DNA of 64,000 bases from an uncultured Bacteroidales bacterium (GCA_902776435.1 CACYQB010000020.1:1-64000); one strand, 5' to 3'. Positions 34,198 through 44,762 are shown, numbered from the stretch's first letter. Notes: generated by a model not told the origin, from the sequence alone. Numbers and translations: made by a program.

Positions 34198-36285
34198 TTA
34201 TTTAGAAGGATTGAAGTTCTTTTTCACGAGATTACGCAGCTTGGCCGGGGTCAAGTCGGCCGGGTATTCAGTAAACGGCAACACGGTGTGGCAACCGTTA
34301 TTGTACTCGCTGCAGCCATAAGCCGTCCGGCCCCTGACCAAGTGGCCTTTGCCACAGACGGGGCACGGTATTTCCTCGATACTCTTGAGCCTGGGGGCAC
34401 GAGCTTTCTTGGGCTTGCCCTCTCCATCGGCAGCCGATGGCGCCTTAGGCTTGGAAGGCTTGCCGTGCTCAACGGCAATGCTGCCACTACTGTTATCGCG
34501 CAAAACGTTGATGACGATTTCGCCGATCATCTGTTTCAGTTCCGCTATGAACTGTGCAGCACTGTATTCACCTCGTTCAATCTCTCGCAACTTCTTCTCC
34601 CACAACCCAGTGAGCGCAGCACTCTTAAGTAATGGTTCATGGATTGTATCAATAAGTTGAATGCCCGCCATCGTGGGAGCCAGACTCTTGCGCTCCTTAC
34701 GGATGTAGCGGCGCTTGAACAAGGTCTCAATGATTGCGGCACGGGTCGAAGGTCTGCCGATGCCATTCTCCTTCATCGCATCGCGCAGTTCCTCGTCATC
34801 GACGGTTTTACCCGCCGTTTCCATCGCGCGAAGCAGGGTTCCCTCGGTATAAGGCTTTGGGGGCTGCGTCGTGCGCTTGAGCACCGATGGCTCATGAGGG
34901 CCGCTCTCCCCTTTTTCGAAGTGCGGCATCACGCCATTATCCTCATCGTCAGCCTTTTCCTTGCCTTCTTCCTCATTATTCTTCTCACCCGGTTTATTGT
35001 ACAATTCACGCCATCCAGGCTTGAGAATTTCCTTACCCGTCGCCTTGAAGCCATACTCGCCCACTTGAGCCATGACAGTAGTCGTATTAAACTCACAATC
35101 AGGATAAAAAGCAGCGATAAAGCGCATGGCGATAAGGTGATAGACGCGCTTTTCCTCGGGTGTCATCGCCACTGTCGCCGGATTGACGTTAGTGGGAATG
35201 ATGGCATGGTGGTCAGTGACCTTGCTGTTGTCAAACACCTTTTTGCTCTTGGGCAACTTGCTGAGCGCCAGCACAGGAGCCGTCAAGTTGGCATAGGGCA
35301 CCATAGCCTGCAGGATGCCAGGCACCTGCGGATAAATGTCGTCACTCAGATAAGTTGTGTCCACGCGGGGATAAGTTGTCGCCTTTTTCTCATAAAGGGA
35401 CTGAATGGTCTTGAGGGCTTCATCGGCCGACATGCCAAACTTCTTATTGCACTCCACCTGCAAACTCGTCAAGTCGAACAGGCGAGGTGGCGCTTCCTTT
35501 CCTTTCTTGGTCTCGACCGAAGTGACTTCAAGCGGCAACTGCTTGATATTCTCTACAATAGCATTTGCTTCGCCTTCGGTCTTAAAGCGGCCACGAGTGC
35601 TATTGAAGGTAACGCCACGGTATTTTGTTTTCAGCTCCCAATAATCCTCGGGAACGAAATTGTCTATTTCACGTTGGCGGGTAACGATCATGGCCAGTGT
35701 GGGTGTCTGCACCCTGCCCACAGACAACACATCACGCGAGCGCGAATATTTTAAGGTGTACAAGCGCGTAGCGTTCATACCTAATATCCAGTCGCCAATG
35801 GCGCGAGACAAACCCGCAAAGTACAGGTTATCAAAGTCTTTGGAATCCTTCAGTTCGTGGAATCCCTTGCGGATACTTTCGTCGGTCAACGACGATATCC
35901 ACAATCGCTTGACAGGCTTGTTACAACCTGCCTTCTGGTAAACCCATCGCTGAATGAGTTCGCCCTCCTGGCCAGCATCACCGCAGTTAATCACCTCATC
36001 GGCCCCAGCAATCAAGCTCCGAATAACATTAAACTGTTGCTCTATACCTTTATCGTCTTTTAGCTTAATACCAAAACGTTGCGGTATCATGGGAAGTTGG
36101 CCAAGGCTCCACCATTTCCAGTGATCTGTGTAGTCGTTGGGCTCCTTGAGCTCACAGAGGTGCCCGAAAGTCCACGTCACCTGATAGCCATTGCCCTCGA
36201 AGTAGCCTTCGTGCCTGTCATTGGCACCAAGCAACCGGGCAATGTCACGTGCCACACTGGGTTTCTCTGTAACGCAAACCTTCAT
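34198..36285 (-). CDS. topB: DNA topoisomerase III
   Basis: 695 residues. Type IA topoisomerase that decatenates DNA and, with RecQ helicases, resolves recombination intermediates. The toprim domain starts MKVCVTEKPSVARDIA with the INCGDAGQEGELI acidic motif; the active-site region includes SVGRVQTPTLAMIV and the TYPRVDTTYLSDDI Tyr motif. The C-terminus has a basic linker and one zinc-ribbon (CPVCGKGHLV...YGCSEYNNGC). Long for the family core because of that tail. Its proximity to recJ-recQ is functionally sensible. Confidence 0.94.
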   Translation of the reverse strand: MKVCVTEKPSVARDIARLLGANDRHEGYFEGNGYQVTWTFGHLCELKEPNDYTDHWKWWSLGQLPMIPQRFGIKLKDDKGIEQQFNVIRSLIAGADEVINCGDAGQEGELIQRWVYQKAGCNKPVKRLWISSLTDESIRKGFHELKDSKDFDNLYFAGLSRAIGDWILGMNATRLYTLKYSRSRDVLSVGRVQTPTLAMIVTRQREIDNFVPEDYWELKTKYRGVTFNSTRGRFKTEGEANAIVENIKQLPLEVTSVETKKGKEAPPRLFDLTSLQVECNKKFGMSADEALKTIQSLYEKKATTYPRVDTTYLSDDIYPQVPGILQAMVPYANLTAPVLALSKLPKSKKVFDNSKVTDHHAIIPTNVNPATVAMTPEEKRVYHLIAMRFIAAFYPDCEFNTTTVMAQVGEYGFKATGKEILKPGWRELYNKPGEKNNEEEGKEKADDEDNGVMPHFEKGESGPHEPSVLKRTTQPPKPYTEGTLLRAMETAGKTVDDEELRDAMKENGIGRPSTRAAIIETLFKRRYIRKERKSLAPTMAGIQLIDTIHEPLLKSAALTGLWEKKLREIERGEYSAAQFIAELKQMIGEIVINVLRDNSSGSIAVEHGKPSKPKAPSAADGEGKPKKARAPRLKSIEEIPCPVCGKGHLVRGRTAYGCSEYNNGCHTVLPFTEYPADLTPAKLRNLVKKNFNPSK

Positions 36286-36290
36286 TTTTC

Positions 36291-36332
36291 AGATAAGAGA
36301 TGAGAGTTAATAGATAATAGATAATAGATAAA
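36291..36332. repeat. Heptamer array between mazG and topB
   Basis: Six 7-base units: agataag, agatgag, agttaat, agataat, agataat, agataaa. The array starts 5 bases upstream of the topB ATG (minus strand), so it covers its translation-initiation region. It belongs to the same heptamer family as the large array after uvrB. Confidence 0.7.
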
Positions 36333-36362
36333 ACTTATAGTATCACTTTAAAATAATGACTA

Positions 36363-37160
36363 TTATTCTCCGAGTTTCTGGGATTTGGCCTCGTTCCAGA
36401 GCTCGTCCATTTCGGCCAATGTCAGCTCATTGACGTGATGACCCTGCTCATTGGCTTTCTGCTCGATATAGTTAAAGCGGGCAATGAACTTGCGGTTGGT
36501 ACGCTCGAGGGCGTTATCGGGACGCACTCCATAAAGGCGCGCCGCGTTAATGAGCGAGAAGAACAGGTCACCGAATTCCTTTTCACGGCCCACCTCGCTG
36601 TTCCCCTTCAACTCGGCCTCCACCTCGTTAAACTCTTCACGCACCTTGTCCCAAACATCTTCCTTGTGCTGCCAGTCAAAGCCCACATTGGCGGCTTTTT
36701 CCTGGACACGTTCGGCCTTGATGAGCGACGGCAGGCTGCGTGGCACACCGCTGAGCACCATCTTGTTACCACCCTTCTCCTTCATCTTGAGCACTTCCCA
36801 GTTCTGGAGGACCTGGGCAGCGGTATCGGCCTTCTCCTCGCCAAAAACATGGGGATGACGGAACACCAACTTCTCGCACAACGCGTCACAAACGTCAGCA
36901 ATGTCAAACTTGCCCTTCTCGTCACCGATCTTGGCATAAAAGACAATGTGCAGAAGCACGTCGCCCAATTCCTTGCGGATTGTTTCGTCGTCATCTGCCA
37001 TGATGGCATCGGCAAGCTCCATGGTTTCCTCGATGGTGTTGGGGCGCAGACTCTCATTGGTCTGTTTACGGTCCCAAGGGCACTTCACGCGCAGCTCATC
37101 CAAGATATCGAGCAGCCGTCCGAAGGCCTCCAGTTTTTTCTCTCTGCTGTTGTTAGGCAT
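36363..37160 (-). CDS. mazG: Nucleoside triphosphate pyrophosphohydrolase MazG
   Basis: 265 residues with two MazG repeats. Hydrolyses NTPs/dNTPs to the monophosphates and pyrophosphate, a house-cleaning and stringent-response role. Visible: VKCPWDRKQTNESLRPNTIEE, EETMELADAI, RKELGDVLLHIVFYAKI and, in the second repeat, KEFGDLFFSLINAARLYG, with the ExxE/D metal residues. A -7 box is at 37192-37199 on the minus strand. Confidence 0.94.
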   Translation of the reverse strand: MPNNSREKKLEAFGRLLDILDELRVKCPWDRKQTNESLRPNTIEETMELADAIMADDDETIRKELGDVLLHIVFYAKIGDEKGKFDIADVCDALCEKLVFRHPHVFGEEKADTAAQVLQNWEVLKMKEKGGNKMVLSGVPRSLPSLIKAERVQEKAANVGFDWQHKEDVWDKVREEFNEVEAELKGNSEVGREKEFGDLFFSLINAARLYGVRPDNALERTNRKFIARFNYIEQKANEQGHHVNELTLAEMDELWNEAKSQKLGE

Positions 37161-37191
37161 TTTATCTTTTTATGATTTAGTTATCAGGTTG

Positions 37192-37199
37192 CAAAGTTA
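37192..37199 (-). promoter_or_regulatory. Candidate -7 box for mazG
   Basis: TAACTTTG on the minus strand, 32 bases before the ATG. Confidence 0.5.
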
Positions 37200-37306
37200 T
37201 AAAAATTTTTGATAACACCGCCTTGCCGCCAGCCATCATCTAGTCCAAGTACAACAAAGCGCCCTTCATAAAGAAAAGGCGCTTGCTTGTCATTATCGGC
37301 TGTAAA

Positions 37307-39127
37307 TTATAAGTATAGGATGATTTCAATCAGTAAGTTCACATCCGCAATGTTAATTTCTCCGTCTTGGTTAATGTCATATTTGCGCATCTCTTCATCA
37401 TCAACAGGATCTCCGAGAATGATTCCTATCACTCTGTTCACATCGCCCATGTTAGGCCCATCCGGAAATGGCGGAAATATCCAGCCTCCATCGTCGCCCT
37501 GCATGAACTTATAATCCAAGTAAGCACCAGGGAACGCAAAGCGAACGATTGCCTCGCGATAAGTAACATCTTCAGGCAGAGGCTCAGCCACAACTTTGGC
37601 GGTCACAAGACCTGAGAATTCCCCCTCCTTTATATCGTCGATCAACTCGATGCTTAACCAATCGGGCACTTCGTCACCGTCGCAGGATAAAACCCAATCA
37701 TCATCGGCACTGGGCATCCATGCCCAGAACTCGATACTTGCGGTAAAATGGTCGGCACCAAACCACTTTGTCATGAGGCCGCCCTCGTCGGGGAAGTGGT
37801 ACTCACCGTCCTCAGCATTGTAGTTGAAGGTCAGATAGGGGTTCTCGGTGCTCAGGAAGATGGACAAACCCGTCTTCATTTCGCCAGACCTGAAAAAATT
37901 GTTGAGGCCAGCCCACACATAGTCACCGATGTTGCCATCTTCATCAACGGCAGCATACTTGAGGTAGGCCAACTCTCCATATCCCTCGTCATCCTCAACA
38001 TTGCTACATATTAATGCGGAGAAATCTTTCAAGTTTTCCATTCCGGGGTCGTTATAACCATCAATAACCACGAGAATAGCACAGTCAATCGTCGGGGTGA
38101 TGTCAATTTCCAGGCCATCCTCCTCATCATAGAGGGTGAAGAAAACGAGGTCACCAGTAGCGTCTGCAGTCTCGGGAGTCAGGGTTGCGCGACCCTTGGC
38201 AATGAGTTCACCGGGCTCATCGGGCAGCACTACATAACCGTCATCCTGATAAGGGGGAATCTCATCGATTTTATAAACCTTACAGGTCATGTCGACTTGA
38301 CCTGTGACCTCGAGGATGGCGCAGTCAAGAACCACCTGGTTGAGCAGATAAGGTGCCGTCGGCTTTTCAAATGCCTGGGCGATACCATCAACGAAGCCAC
38401 CGCCATTGGTACCACCATTCTTACCGAACCACCAGCCATTTTCGTTGCTGCCGTAAGGTACGGCACCACTATAGTAAGTCATGGGGTAACGCTGGTCATT
38501 GTTGCGGCCACCGTAGCAGAAAGTCTTACTTGACTTGAGGATATCCATATCCCAATAATCCATCGTGTTGGGGAGCGATAGCACTTTACCAAACTTGAGA
38601 TCTTGTACCATCCCTGGAGTCTGCGGGATATAATAGGGATATTGGAAGTAATTCTCGAGTATGGGGGCATCAACTGACTCAATATCATATTTCACCTTCA
38701 AATCTCTGGTTCTCTCTTCATGAGTCTCCAGTTCATCAGCAGCATTATATAATTCATAAGACCACCAGAATTCATCAGACTCGCTAAAGCCAGGAGCAAT
38801 GACGGGGAAAGTATATTCCACATAAGGCTTTACAAAGATATAAGGAGCATAGTACATACCCGCGTATGCTCCATTTTCTACCACAATGCACCCAGAAAAA
38901 GCTCCAGCAGGACGGCAATAGAAGGGCTTCACATCTCCCGATCTTTTGGCCCTGGCAGGAGACAGTTGTCCAGGATCGCGCATTTTCATTTCTTGGGCCT
39001 GGCAACTAGGGCGGGTTATTGACTGAGGCCGTGCTGGCAGTACGGCAACATTTCGGCTATTCAACTGGGCGCGGCCACTCAACAGGGTTAGCGCCGCCAT
39101 CATTAAGAGTAGGGATCGTTTAAACAT
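37307..39127 (-). CDS. Secreted protein with dockerin-like C-terminus
   Basis: 606 residues with a signal peptide (about 1-20, LLSGRAQ). The body is acidic and aromatic-rich, probably beta-sandwich, and I do not recognise a catalytic family. The final 70 residues hold a dockerin-like pair: GDVNRVIGIILGDPV, in which the first loop is short, and KYDINQDGEINIADVNLLIE with an intact DxNxDG loop. Expected to be exported, possibly anchored or assembled by the dockerin. Monocistronic; -7 box at 39183-39190. Confidence 0.7.
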   Translation of the reverse strand: MFKRSLLLMMAALTLLSGRAQLNSRNVAVLPARPQSITRPSCQAQEMKMRDPGQLSPARAKRSGDVKPFYCRPAGAFSGCIVVENGAYAGMYYAPYIFVKPYVEYTFPVIAPGFSESDEFWWSYELYNAADELETHEERTRDLKVKYDIESVDAPILENYFQYPYYIPQTPGMVQDLKFGKVLSLPNTMDYWDMDILKSSKTFCYGGRNNDQRYPMTYYSGAVPYGSNENGWWFGKNGGTNGGGFVDGIAQAFEKPTAPYLLNQVVLDCAILEVTGQVDMTCKVYKIDEIPPYQDDGYVVLPDEPGELIAKGRATLTPETADATGDLVFFTLYDEEDGLEIDITPTIDCAILVVIDGYNDPGMENLKDFSALICSNVEDDEGYGELAYLKYAAVDEDGNIGDYVWAGLNNFFRSGEMKTGLSIFLSTENPYLTFNYNAEDGEYHFPDEGGLMTKWFGADHFTASIEFWAWMPSADDDWVLSCDGDEVPDWLSIELIDDIKEGEFSGLVTAKVVAEPLPEDVTYREAIVRFAFPGAYLDYKFMQGDDGGWIFPPFPDGPNMGDVNRVIGIILGDPVDDEEMRKYDINQDGEINIADVNLLIEIILYL

Positions 39128-39182
39128 GTCGCTGATGATTAAAAATTAATATGATATTTCCTATAAAAAAATAATTAGTCTG

Positions 39183-39190
39183 CAAATATA
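39183..39190 (-). promoter_or_regulatory. Candidate -7 box for the dockerin protein
   Basis: TATATTTG on the minus strand, 56 bases upstream of its ATG. Confidence 0.5.
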
Positions 39191-39254
39191 CTGATATTTT
39201 TGGAGAAACAAAACAAAAAACGGTAGTTTTTACATTCTTCTTGAGGAAATTTTG

Positions 39255-39262
39255 TACTTTTG
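39255..39262 (+). promoter_or_regulatory. Candidate -7 box for the porin
   Basis: TACTTTTG on the plus strand, 36 bases upstream of the porin ATG. The -33 element is not clear. Confidence 0.5.
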
Positions 39263-39297
39263 CAGCCAATTTTTAAAACAATAACACGATAACCGCA

Positions 39298-40512
39298 ATG
39301 ACAAGAAAACTGATGCTGCTTACCCTATGCACTACCCTACTGGGGTTGTGCGCCATGGCACAAGGTAACAACACCCGTATGGGAGGTGATGAAAATGACG
39401 AAACCGAATCGCTGGCAGAGCGCATTTTCAAGCTGGAAAAGAAGACCGACGCATTCAATTTCCATATCAATTTCGCATCGAGCCTGATTGCCGAAGACGC
39501 AAATTGTGGCAAGTGGGATTCACGCTTCATCTGCCGCGACCTGCGCCTCGACATCAAGGGTGACATCACTCCCAAGGTGTTCTACCGTATCCGTCACCGC
39601 TTCAACAGCAACCAGACCGCCAAGGGACTGGACAACTTCGCCAAAGCGACCGACATCATGATGGTGGGCTACCGCCCCAGCGAGAAGGTCAATATCGCCG
39701 CCGGCAAGCTGTGCCAGATCTGGGGCGGCTTTGAATACGATCAGAACCCCATGGAGATTTACCGCTATAGTGACCTCATCGACATGATGGACATCTTCAT
39801 GGCCGGTGCTATGGTGAGCTACCGTCCTGTACCCACCCAGGAAGTTGCATTCCAGGTGACCAACAGCTATAACGGCTCGTTTACTGAGGACCTGGGAGAG
39901 GGTCCGCAGATTGTCACCGATGACCTGCAACGGCCCGAGATGCTGCAGAGGAGCCGCACCCCTTTCACTTACATCCTGAACTGGAACGGAGATTTTCTGC
40001 AGAGCCAATTGCAGACCCGCTGGGCATGGGGTATCCAAACCCAGGCTAAACATAAATACAGCCGCATGGTCACCCTGGGTCAGCGTCTGAATCTGTCGAA
40101 TTACCAGTTATACTTTGACTACTTCGGCGAATGGGATGACGTGGACCGCCTGCACTATGCCACCCATGACCTGCAGGACATGATTGCTCCGGGCTCGACC
40201 CACCTGGGCAAGGTGCACAGCCACACCTTCATCGCCAAGATGAACTGGCAGTTCGCCCCCAAGTGGAACCTGATGCTCAAGGGCACTTACGAGACCACGA
40301 GTATCGCCAAGATTAAAGACCTGCACAATTACCGCAAATCGATTGGCTATCTGGGCAGTATCGAGTACTGGCCGATGCCCAAGAAGCTGGACTTCCGCGT
40401 GTTCCTTGCATACCTGGGACACAAGTACGATTTCAACAAGGCCAGCGGCTTGCAGGACTATAATACTAACCGCGTGGAGCTCGGCTTCATGTACCGCATC
40501 AAGTGCTACTAA
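39298..40512 (+). CDS. Outer-membrane porin (OprO/P-like beta-barrel)
   Basis: 404 residues with signal peptide (about 1-22, CAMAQ). A short heptad-like stretch (LAERIFKLEKKTDAF) is followed by a succession of amphipathic strands (DSRFICRDLRLDIKG, KVFYRIRHRFNSN, VNIAAGKLCQIWGGFEY) ending in an aromatic residue-rich strand YNTNRVELGFMYRIKCY. This is the style of phosphate-selective porin O/P family members in Bacteroidetes. The substrate is unknown. Monocistronic, followed by an imperfect direct repeat and a terminator. Confidence 0.8.
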   Translation: MTRKLMLLTLCTTLLGLCAMAQGNNTRMGGDENDETESLAERIFKLEKKTDAFNFHINFASSLIAEDANCGKWDSRFICRDLRLDIKGDITPKVFYRIRHRFNSNQTAKGLDNFAKATDIMMVGYRPSEKVNIAAGKLCQIWGGFEYDQNPMEIYRYSDLIDMMDIFMAGAMVSYRPVPTQEVAFQVTNSYNGSFTEDLGEGPQIVTDDLQRPEMLQRSRTPFTYILNWNGDFLQSQLQTRWAWGIQTQAKHKYSRMVTLGQRLNLSNYQLYFDYFGEWDDVDRLHYATHDLQDMIAPGSTHLGKVHSHTFIAKMNWQFAPKWNLMLKGTYETTSIAKIKDLHNYRKSIGYLGSIEYWPMPKKLDFRVFLAYLGHKYDFNKASGLQDYNTNRVELGFMYRIKCY

Positions 40513-40623
40513 TTACCGCGGCAGAGCCGCGGCCCACGGGACACAGCCTGACCACGGGGCGCTGGAATTACCGCGACGGAGCCACGGCACAGGGGACACT
40601 GACTGGGCACGCTCGAGCGCTGG
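40511..40623. repeat. Two imperfect tandem units of about 55-58 bp
   Basis: Unit 1 (40511-40565) and unit 2 (40566-40623) both run aattaccgcg...gagcc.cgg..ca..gggacac...ctgg. They are G+C-rich and directly follow the porin stop (TAA at 40510-40512). Confidence 0.7.
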
Positions 40624-40640
40624 AATAACATTATAACATG

Positions 40641-40669
40641 ACGGCCATTCCCTCACCAGGGATGGCCGT
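40641..40669 (+). terminator. Terminator after the porin
   Basis: ACGGCCATTCCCT pairs with AGGGATGGCCGT (one bulged base) around a CACC loop, followed by a G/T-rich run. Confidence 0.8.
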
Positions 40670-40710
40670 TGTTGTGTAAAAATCGGGTTTTAATAATTAT
40701 TTTGAGTTAT

Positions 40711-40744
40711 AATTTTATAATGTGAGGAATTTGGCTTACTTTTG
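40711..40744 (+). promoter_or_regulatory. Promoter for the lplA-gcv operon
   Basis: TTTG at 40711-40714 and TACTTTTG at 40737-40744 are 22 bases apart. The lplA ATG is 18 bases downstream. No glycine-riboswitch-like structure fits in so short a leader. Confidence 0.6.
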
Positions 40745-40762
40745 TGGTTAGTTTAAAGAGAC

Positions 40763-41743
40763 ATGATGAAATACCTGAGTCTGCCTGACAACGCGACACG
40801 TATTCTTCCGTTCTACTTAGCGATGGAGGAGTATGCAGCACGCATCCTTGGAGAGGAGGATATCTTCTTCATGTGGCAGGTGGAGCCGACGGTTATTTTC
40901 GGTCGCAACCAGCTGATCGACAGCGAAGTCAACGTGGATTACTGCCGTGAGCACGGCATCGCTTTTTATCGTCGACGCAGCGGCGGCGGCTGTGTATATG
41001 CCGACCGAGATAACATCATGTTCAGCTACATCACCCGCAGCGATGAGGTGCAGACGACTTTTTCGCGTTACACTCATGCTGTGGCATCGATGTTGTGTGA
41101 CCTGGGGCTGAATGCCAGCGCCAGCGACCGCAACGATGTGCTTATCGACGGGCGTAAGGTGAGCGGCAATGCGTTCTATCACATCCCTGGACGCAGCATT
41201 GTGCATGGCACGATGCTCTACGACACCAACATGGAACACATGCTCAACGCTATCACGCCCTCGCGCGAGAAGCTGACGAGCAAAGGCGTGGAGTCGGTGC
41301 GTAGCCACATCACCACCCTGAGCGAGCACCTGTCGATGGACATCGAGGACTTCAAGCGCCATGTGCGCGAGACCTTGTGCGACGGCGAAATCCGCCTTAC
41401 AGCCGATGATGTTGCTGAAATCGAGCGCCTGACCCTACCCTATCTGGAGCCTCAATTTCTGCAGGGCAACAACCCGCGTCATGAGGTGAAGCGAGGGGGA
41501 CGTATCGAGGGCGTTGGCAGCATCCACATGCACGTGGAACTCAAGCACGACGCAATCAGCGCCCTGCACCTGACAGGCGACTTCCTGCCCTTGTGCAGCA
41601 ATGTCGAAGAAAAGTTGCTCGACAAGCTGCGTGGCGCAAGACTCGAAACAGGTGCTCTGGAAACAGCCCTTGACGGCTGTGACACAGGCCAATGGATACT
41701 GAATTTAACAAACGAACAATTAATAACACTATTAACCAATTAA
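40763..41743 (+). CDS. lplA: Lipoate-protein ligase A
   Basis: 326 residues. Activates free lipoate with ATP and transfers it to lipoyl-domain lysines, here most obviously on GcvH. Motifs: PTVIFGRNQL, RRRSGGGCVYADRDNIMFS, and DGRKVSGNAFYHIPGRSIVHGT containing the catalytic Lys. A C-terminal accessory domain is present. It is the first gene of the glycine cleavage operon (gcvT starts 15 bases after the stop), which ties it to lipoylation of the H protein. Confidence 0.93.
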   Translation: MMKYLSLPDNATRILPFYLAMEEYAARILGEEDIFFMWQVEPTVIFGRNQLIDSEVNVDYCREHGIAFYRRRSGGGCVYADRDNIMFSYITRSDEVQTTFSRYTHAVASMLCDLGLNASASDRNDVLIDGRKVSGNAFYHIPGRSIVHGTMLYDTNMEHMLNAITPSREKLTSKGVESVRSHITTLSEHLSMDIEDFKRHVRETLCDGEIRLTADDVAEIERLTLPYLEPQFLQGNNPRHEVKRGGRIEGVGSIHMHVELKHDAISALHLTGDFLPLCSNVEEKLLDKLRGARLETGALETALDGCDTGQWILNLTNEQLITLLTN

Positions 41744-41758
41744 AAACCATTTTAAACC

Positions 41759-42856
41759 GTGACTGAAGAAATCAAAGTTACCTGTCTTCATGACAGACAC
41801 GTAGCGCTAGGCGCTCTCATGTCCCCCTTTGCAGGTTATGACATGCCCATCCAGTATGTAGATATCACCACCGAGCACAACGCTGTTCGCCAGAAGGTGG
41901 GTGTTTTTGACGTGTCCCACATGGGTGAGGTGGAAATCACCGGTCCCGACGCCGCCAAGTTCACCAACTACATCTTCACCAACGACATCAACACCATCAA
42001 GGCCGGCCAAATCCTGTACGGCATGATGCTGTATCCCGACGGAGGCACCGTTGACGACCTGCTGGTTTACCGTGTTGACGACAACGACTTCTTCCTCGTG
42101 ATCAACGCCGCCAATATCGACAAGGACGTGGCCTGGATCATGGAGCAAGCCAAGAACTTCGACGTGAAGGTTGACCACCAGAGCGAGCAGTACGGCCAGA
42201 TCGCCGTTCAAGGTCCCGAGGCCGAGAAGACCATGGGCGCAGTATTAGGCATCGACACCACCGACCTGACGTTCTATACTTTCAAGAAGATGGAATATGA
42301 CGGCAAGACCATCATCGTGAGCCGCACCGGTTACACTGGTGAGGACGGCTTTGAGGTATATGCCGACCCCGCTATCATCTGCAAGATGTGGGACCAGCTC
42401 ATGGAAGCCGGCGTACAGCCTTGTGGACTGGGTTGCCGCGACACTCTGCGCTTTGAGGCCGGTCTGCCCTTGTATGGCGACGAATTGACTCCCGAGATTT
42501 CACCCATCGCTGCCACCTTTGGCATGTTTGTGAAACTCGACAAGGAAGGTGGCTTCATCGGCCGTGATGCCTGCGCTCAGCAGAAGGCTGAAGGCACGCC
42601 CAAGAAGTTGGTGGGTCTGGAACTTGAAGGCAAGGCTATTCCCCGCCATGGCTATGAGGTGCTCGACGGCGAGAACGTAGTGGGTTACATCACCACCGGC
42701 TATCACAGCATCACGCTGGACAAGAGCGTAGCGTTTGCACTGGTTGACCGTGCCGTTGGTGCCCTGGGCAATACCCTCAACGTGCGCATCCGCAAGAAAG
42801 TGTTCCCCGCCGTAGTGGTGAAGAAACGCTTCTATACGCCTAATTACAAGAAGTAA
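41759..42856 (+). CDS. gcvT: Glycine cleavage system T protein (aminomethyltransferase)
   Basis: 365 residues. Transfers the methylene from the aminomethyl-lipoyl H protein to tetrahydrofolate, releasing NH3. Family blocks: LHDRHVALGALMSPFAGYDM, FDVSHMGEVEITGPDA, GQILYGMMLYPDGGTVDDLL, SRTGYTGEDGFEVY and GLGCRDTLRFEAGLPLYG. GTG 41759 is taken as start: a stop lies two codons upstream and the first ATG (41819) would delete conserved residues. The heptamer array at 42857-42898 begins directly after its stop. Confidence 0.95.
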   Translation: MTEEIKVTCLHDRHVALGALMSPFAGYDMPIQYVDITTEHNAVRQKVGVFDVSHMGEVEITGPDAAKFTNYIFTNDINTIKAGQILYGMMLYPDGGTVDDLLVYRVDDNDFFLVINAANIDKDVAWIMEQAKNFDVKVDHQSEQYGQIAVQGPEAEKTMGAVLGIDTTDLTFYTFKKMEYDGKTIIVSRTGYTGEDGFEVYADPAIICKMWDQLMEAGVQPCGLGCRDTLRFEAGLPLYGDELTPEISPIAATFGMFVKLDKEGGFIGRDACAQQKAEGTPKKLVGLELEGKAIPRHGYEVLDGENVVGYITTGYHSITLDKSVAFALVDRAVGALGNTLNVRIRKKVFPAVVVKKRFYTPNYKK

Positions 42857-42898
42857 GGTTTTAGGTTTTAGGTTTTAGGCTTTAGGTTTTAGGCTTTA
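42857..42898 (+). repeat. Heptamer array after gcvT
   Basis: Six 7-base units directly following the TAA: ggtttta three times, ggcttta, ggtttta, ggcttta. The unit contains TAG across its junction. Confidence 0.85.
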
Positions 42899-42966
42899 GG
42901 TGCCTAAACGAAGGTAGAATCAATTATAACAAACAGAATATTAACTAATTAATTTTTAAAAGCACA

Positions 42967-43347
42967 ATGAGTAAGATTATCGACGGACTCTATTACAGCG
43001 AGTCACATGAGTATGTAAAGGTAGAAGGCGACTTCGGTTTTATTGGTATCACCGACTATGCACAGCATGAGTTGGGCAACGTGGTTTACGTGGACATGCC
43101 CGAGGTTGACGACGAGGTTACCGCAGGTGAGGACTTTGGCGCAGTAGAGAGCGTTAAGGCTGCCAGCGACCTGATGTCACCCGTTAGCGGTACCGTTGTT
43201 GAGGTGAACGAAGCCCTCGAGGACGAGCCCGGCCTGATCAACAAGGATGCCTTTGAGAACTGGATCATCAAGGTTGAGTTGAGCGACAAGAGCGAACTCG
43301 ACAGCCTGATGGACGCTGCCGCTTACAAAGCCATGATCGGCGAGTAA
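42967..43347 (+). CDS. gcvH: Glycine cleavage system H protein
   Basis: 126 residues, the lipoylated shuttle of the complex. The lipoyl attachment site is Lys64 in GAVESVKAASDLMSPVSG; the N-terminal part SHEYVKVEGDFGFIGITDYAQHELG is also conserved. Fits between gcvT and gcvPA; the 119-base gap upstream holds heptamer repeats. Confidence 0.97.
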   Translation: MSKIIDGLYYSESHEYVKVEGDFGFIGITDYAQHELGNVVYVDMPEVDDEVTAGEDFGAVESVKAASDLMSPVSGTVVEVNEALEDEPGLINKDAFENWIIKVELSDKSELDSLMDAAAYKAMIGE

Positions 43348-43351
43348 TTCA

Positions 43352-43379
43352 GAGTTAGGAGTTAGGAGTTAGGAGTTAT
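43352..43379 (+). repeat. Heptamer array after gcvH
   Basis: Four 7-base units (gagttag three times, then gagttat), four bases after the gcvH stop. Confidence 0.85.
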
Positions 43380-43412
43380 TATAAATAACCGACAACTGTA
43401 AACTAATAGATA

Positions 43413-44759
<1,347 letters not shown>

Positions 44760-44762
44760 ATT

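Noticed and set aside
40745-40762. Glycine riboswitch ahead of the gcv operon
   Set aside because: The predicted leader is under 20 bases and the paired aptamer core is absent.
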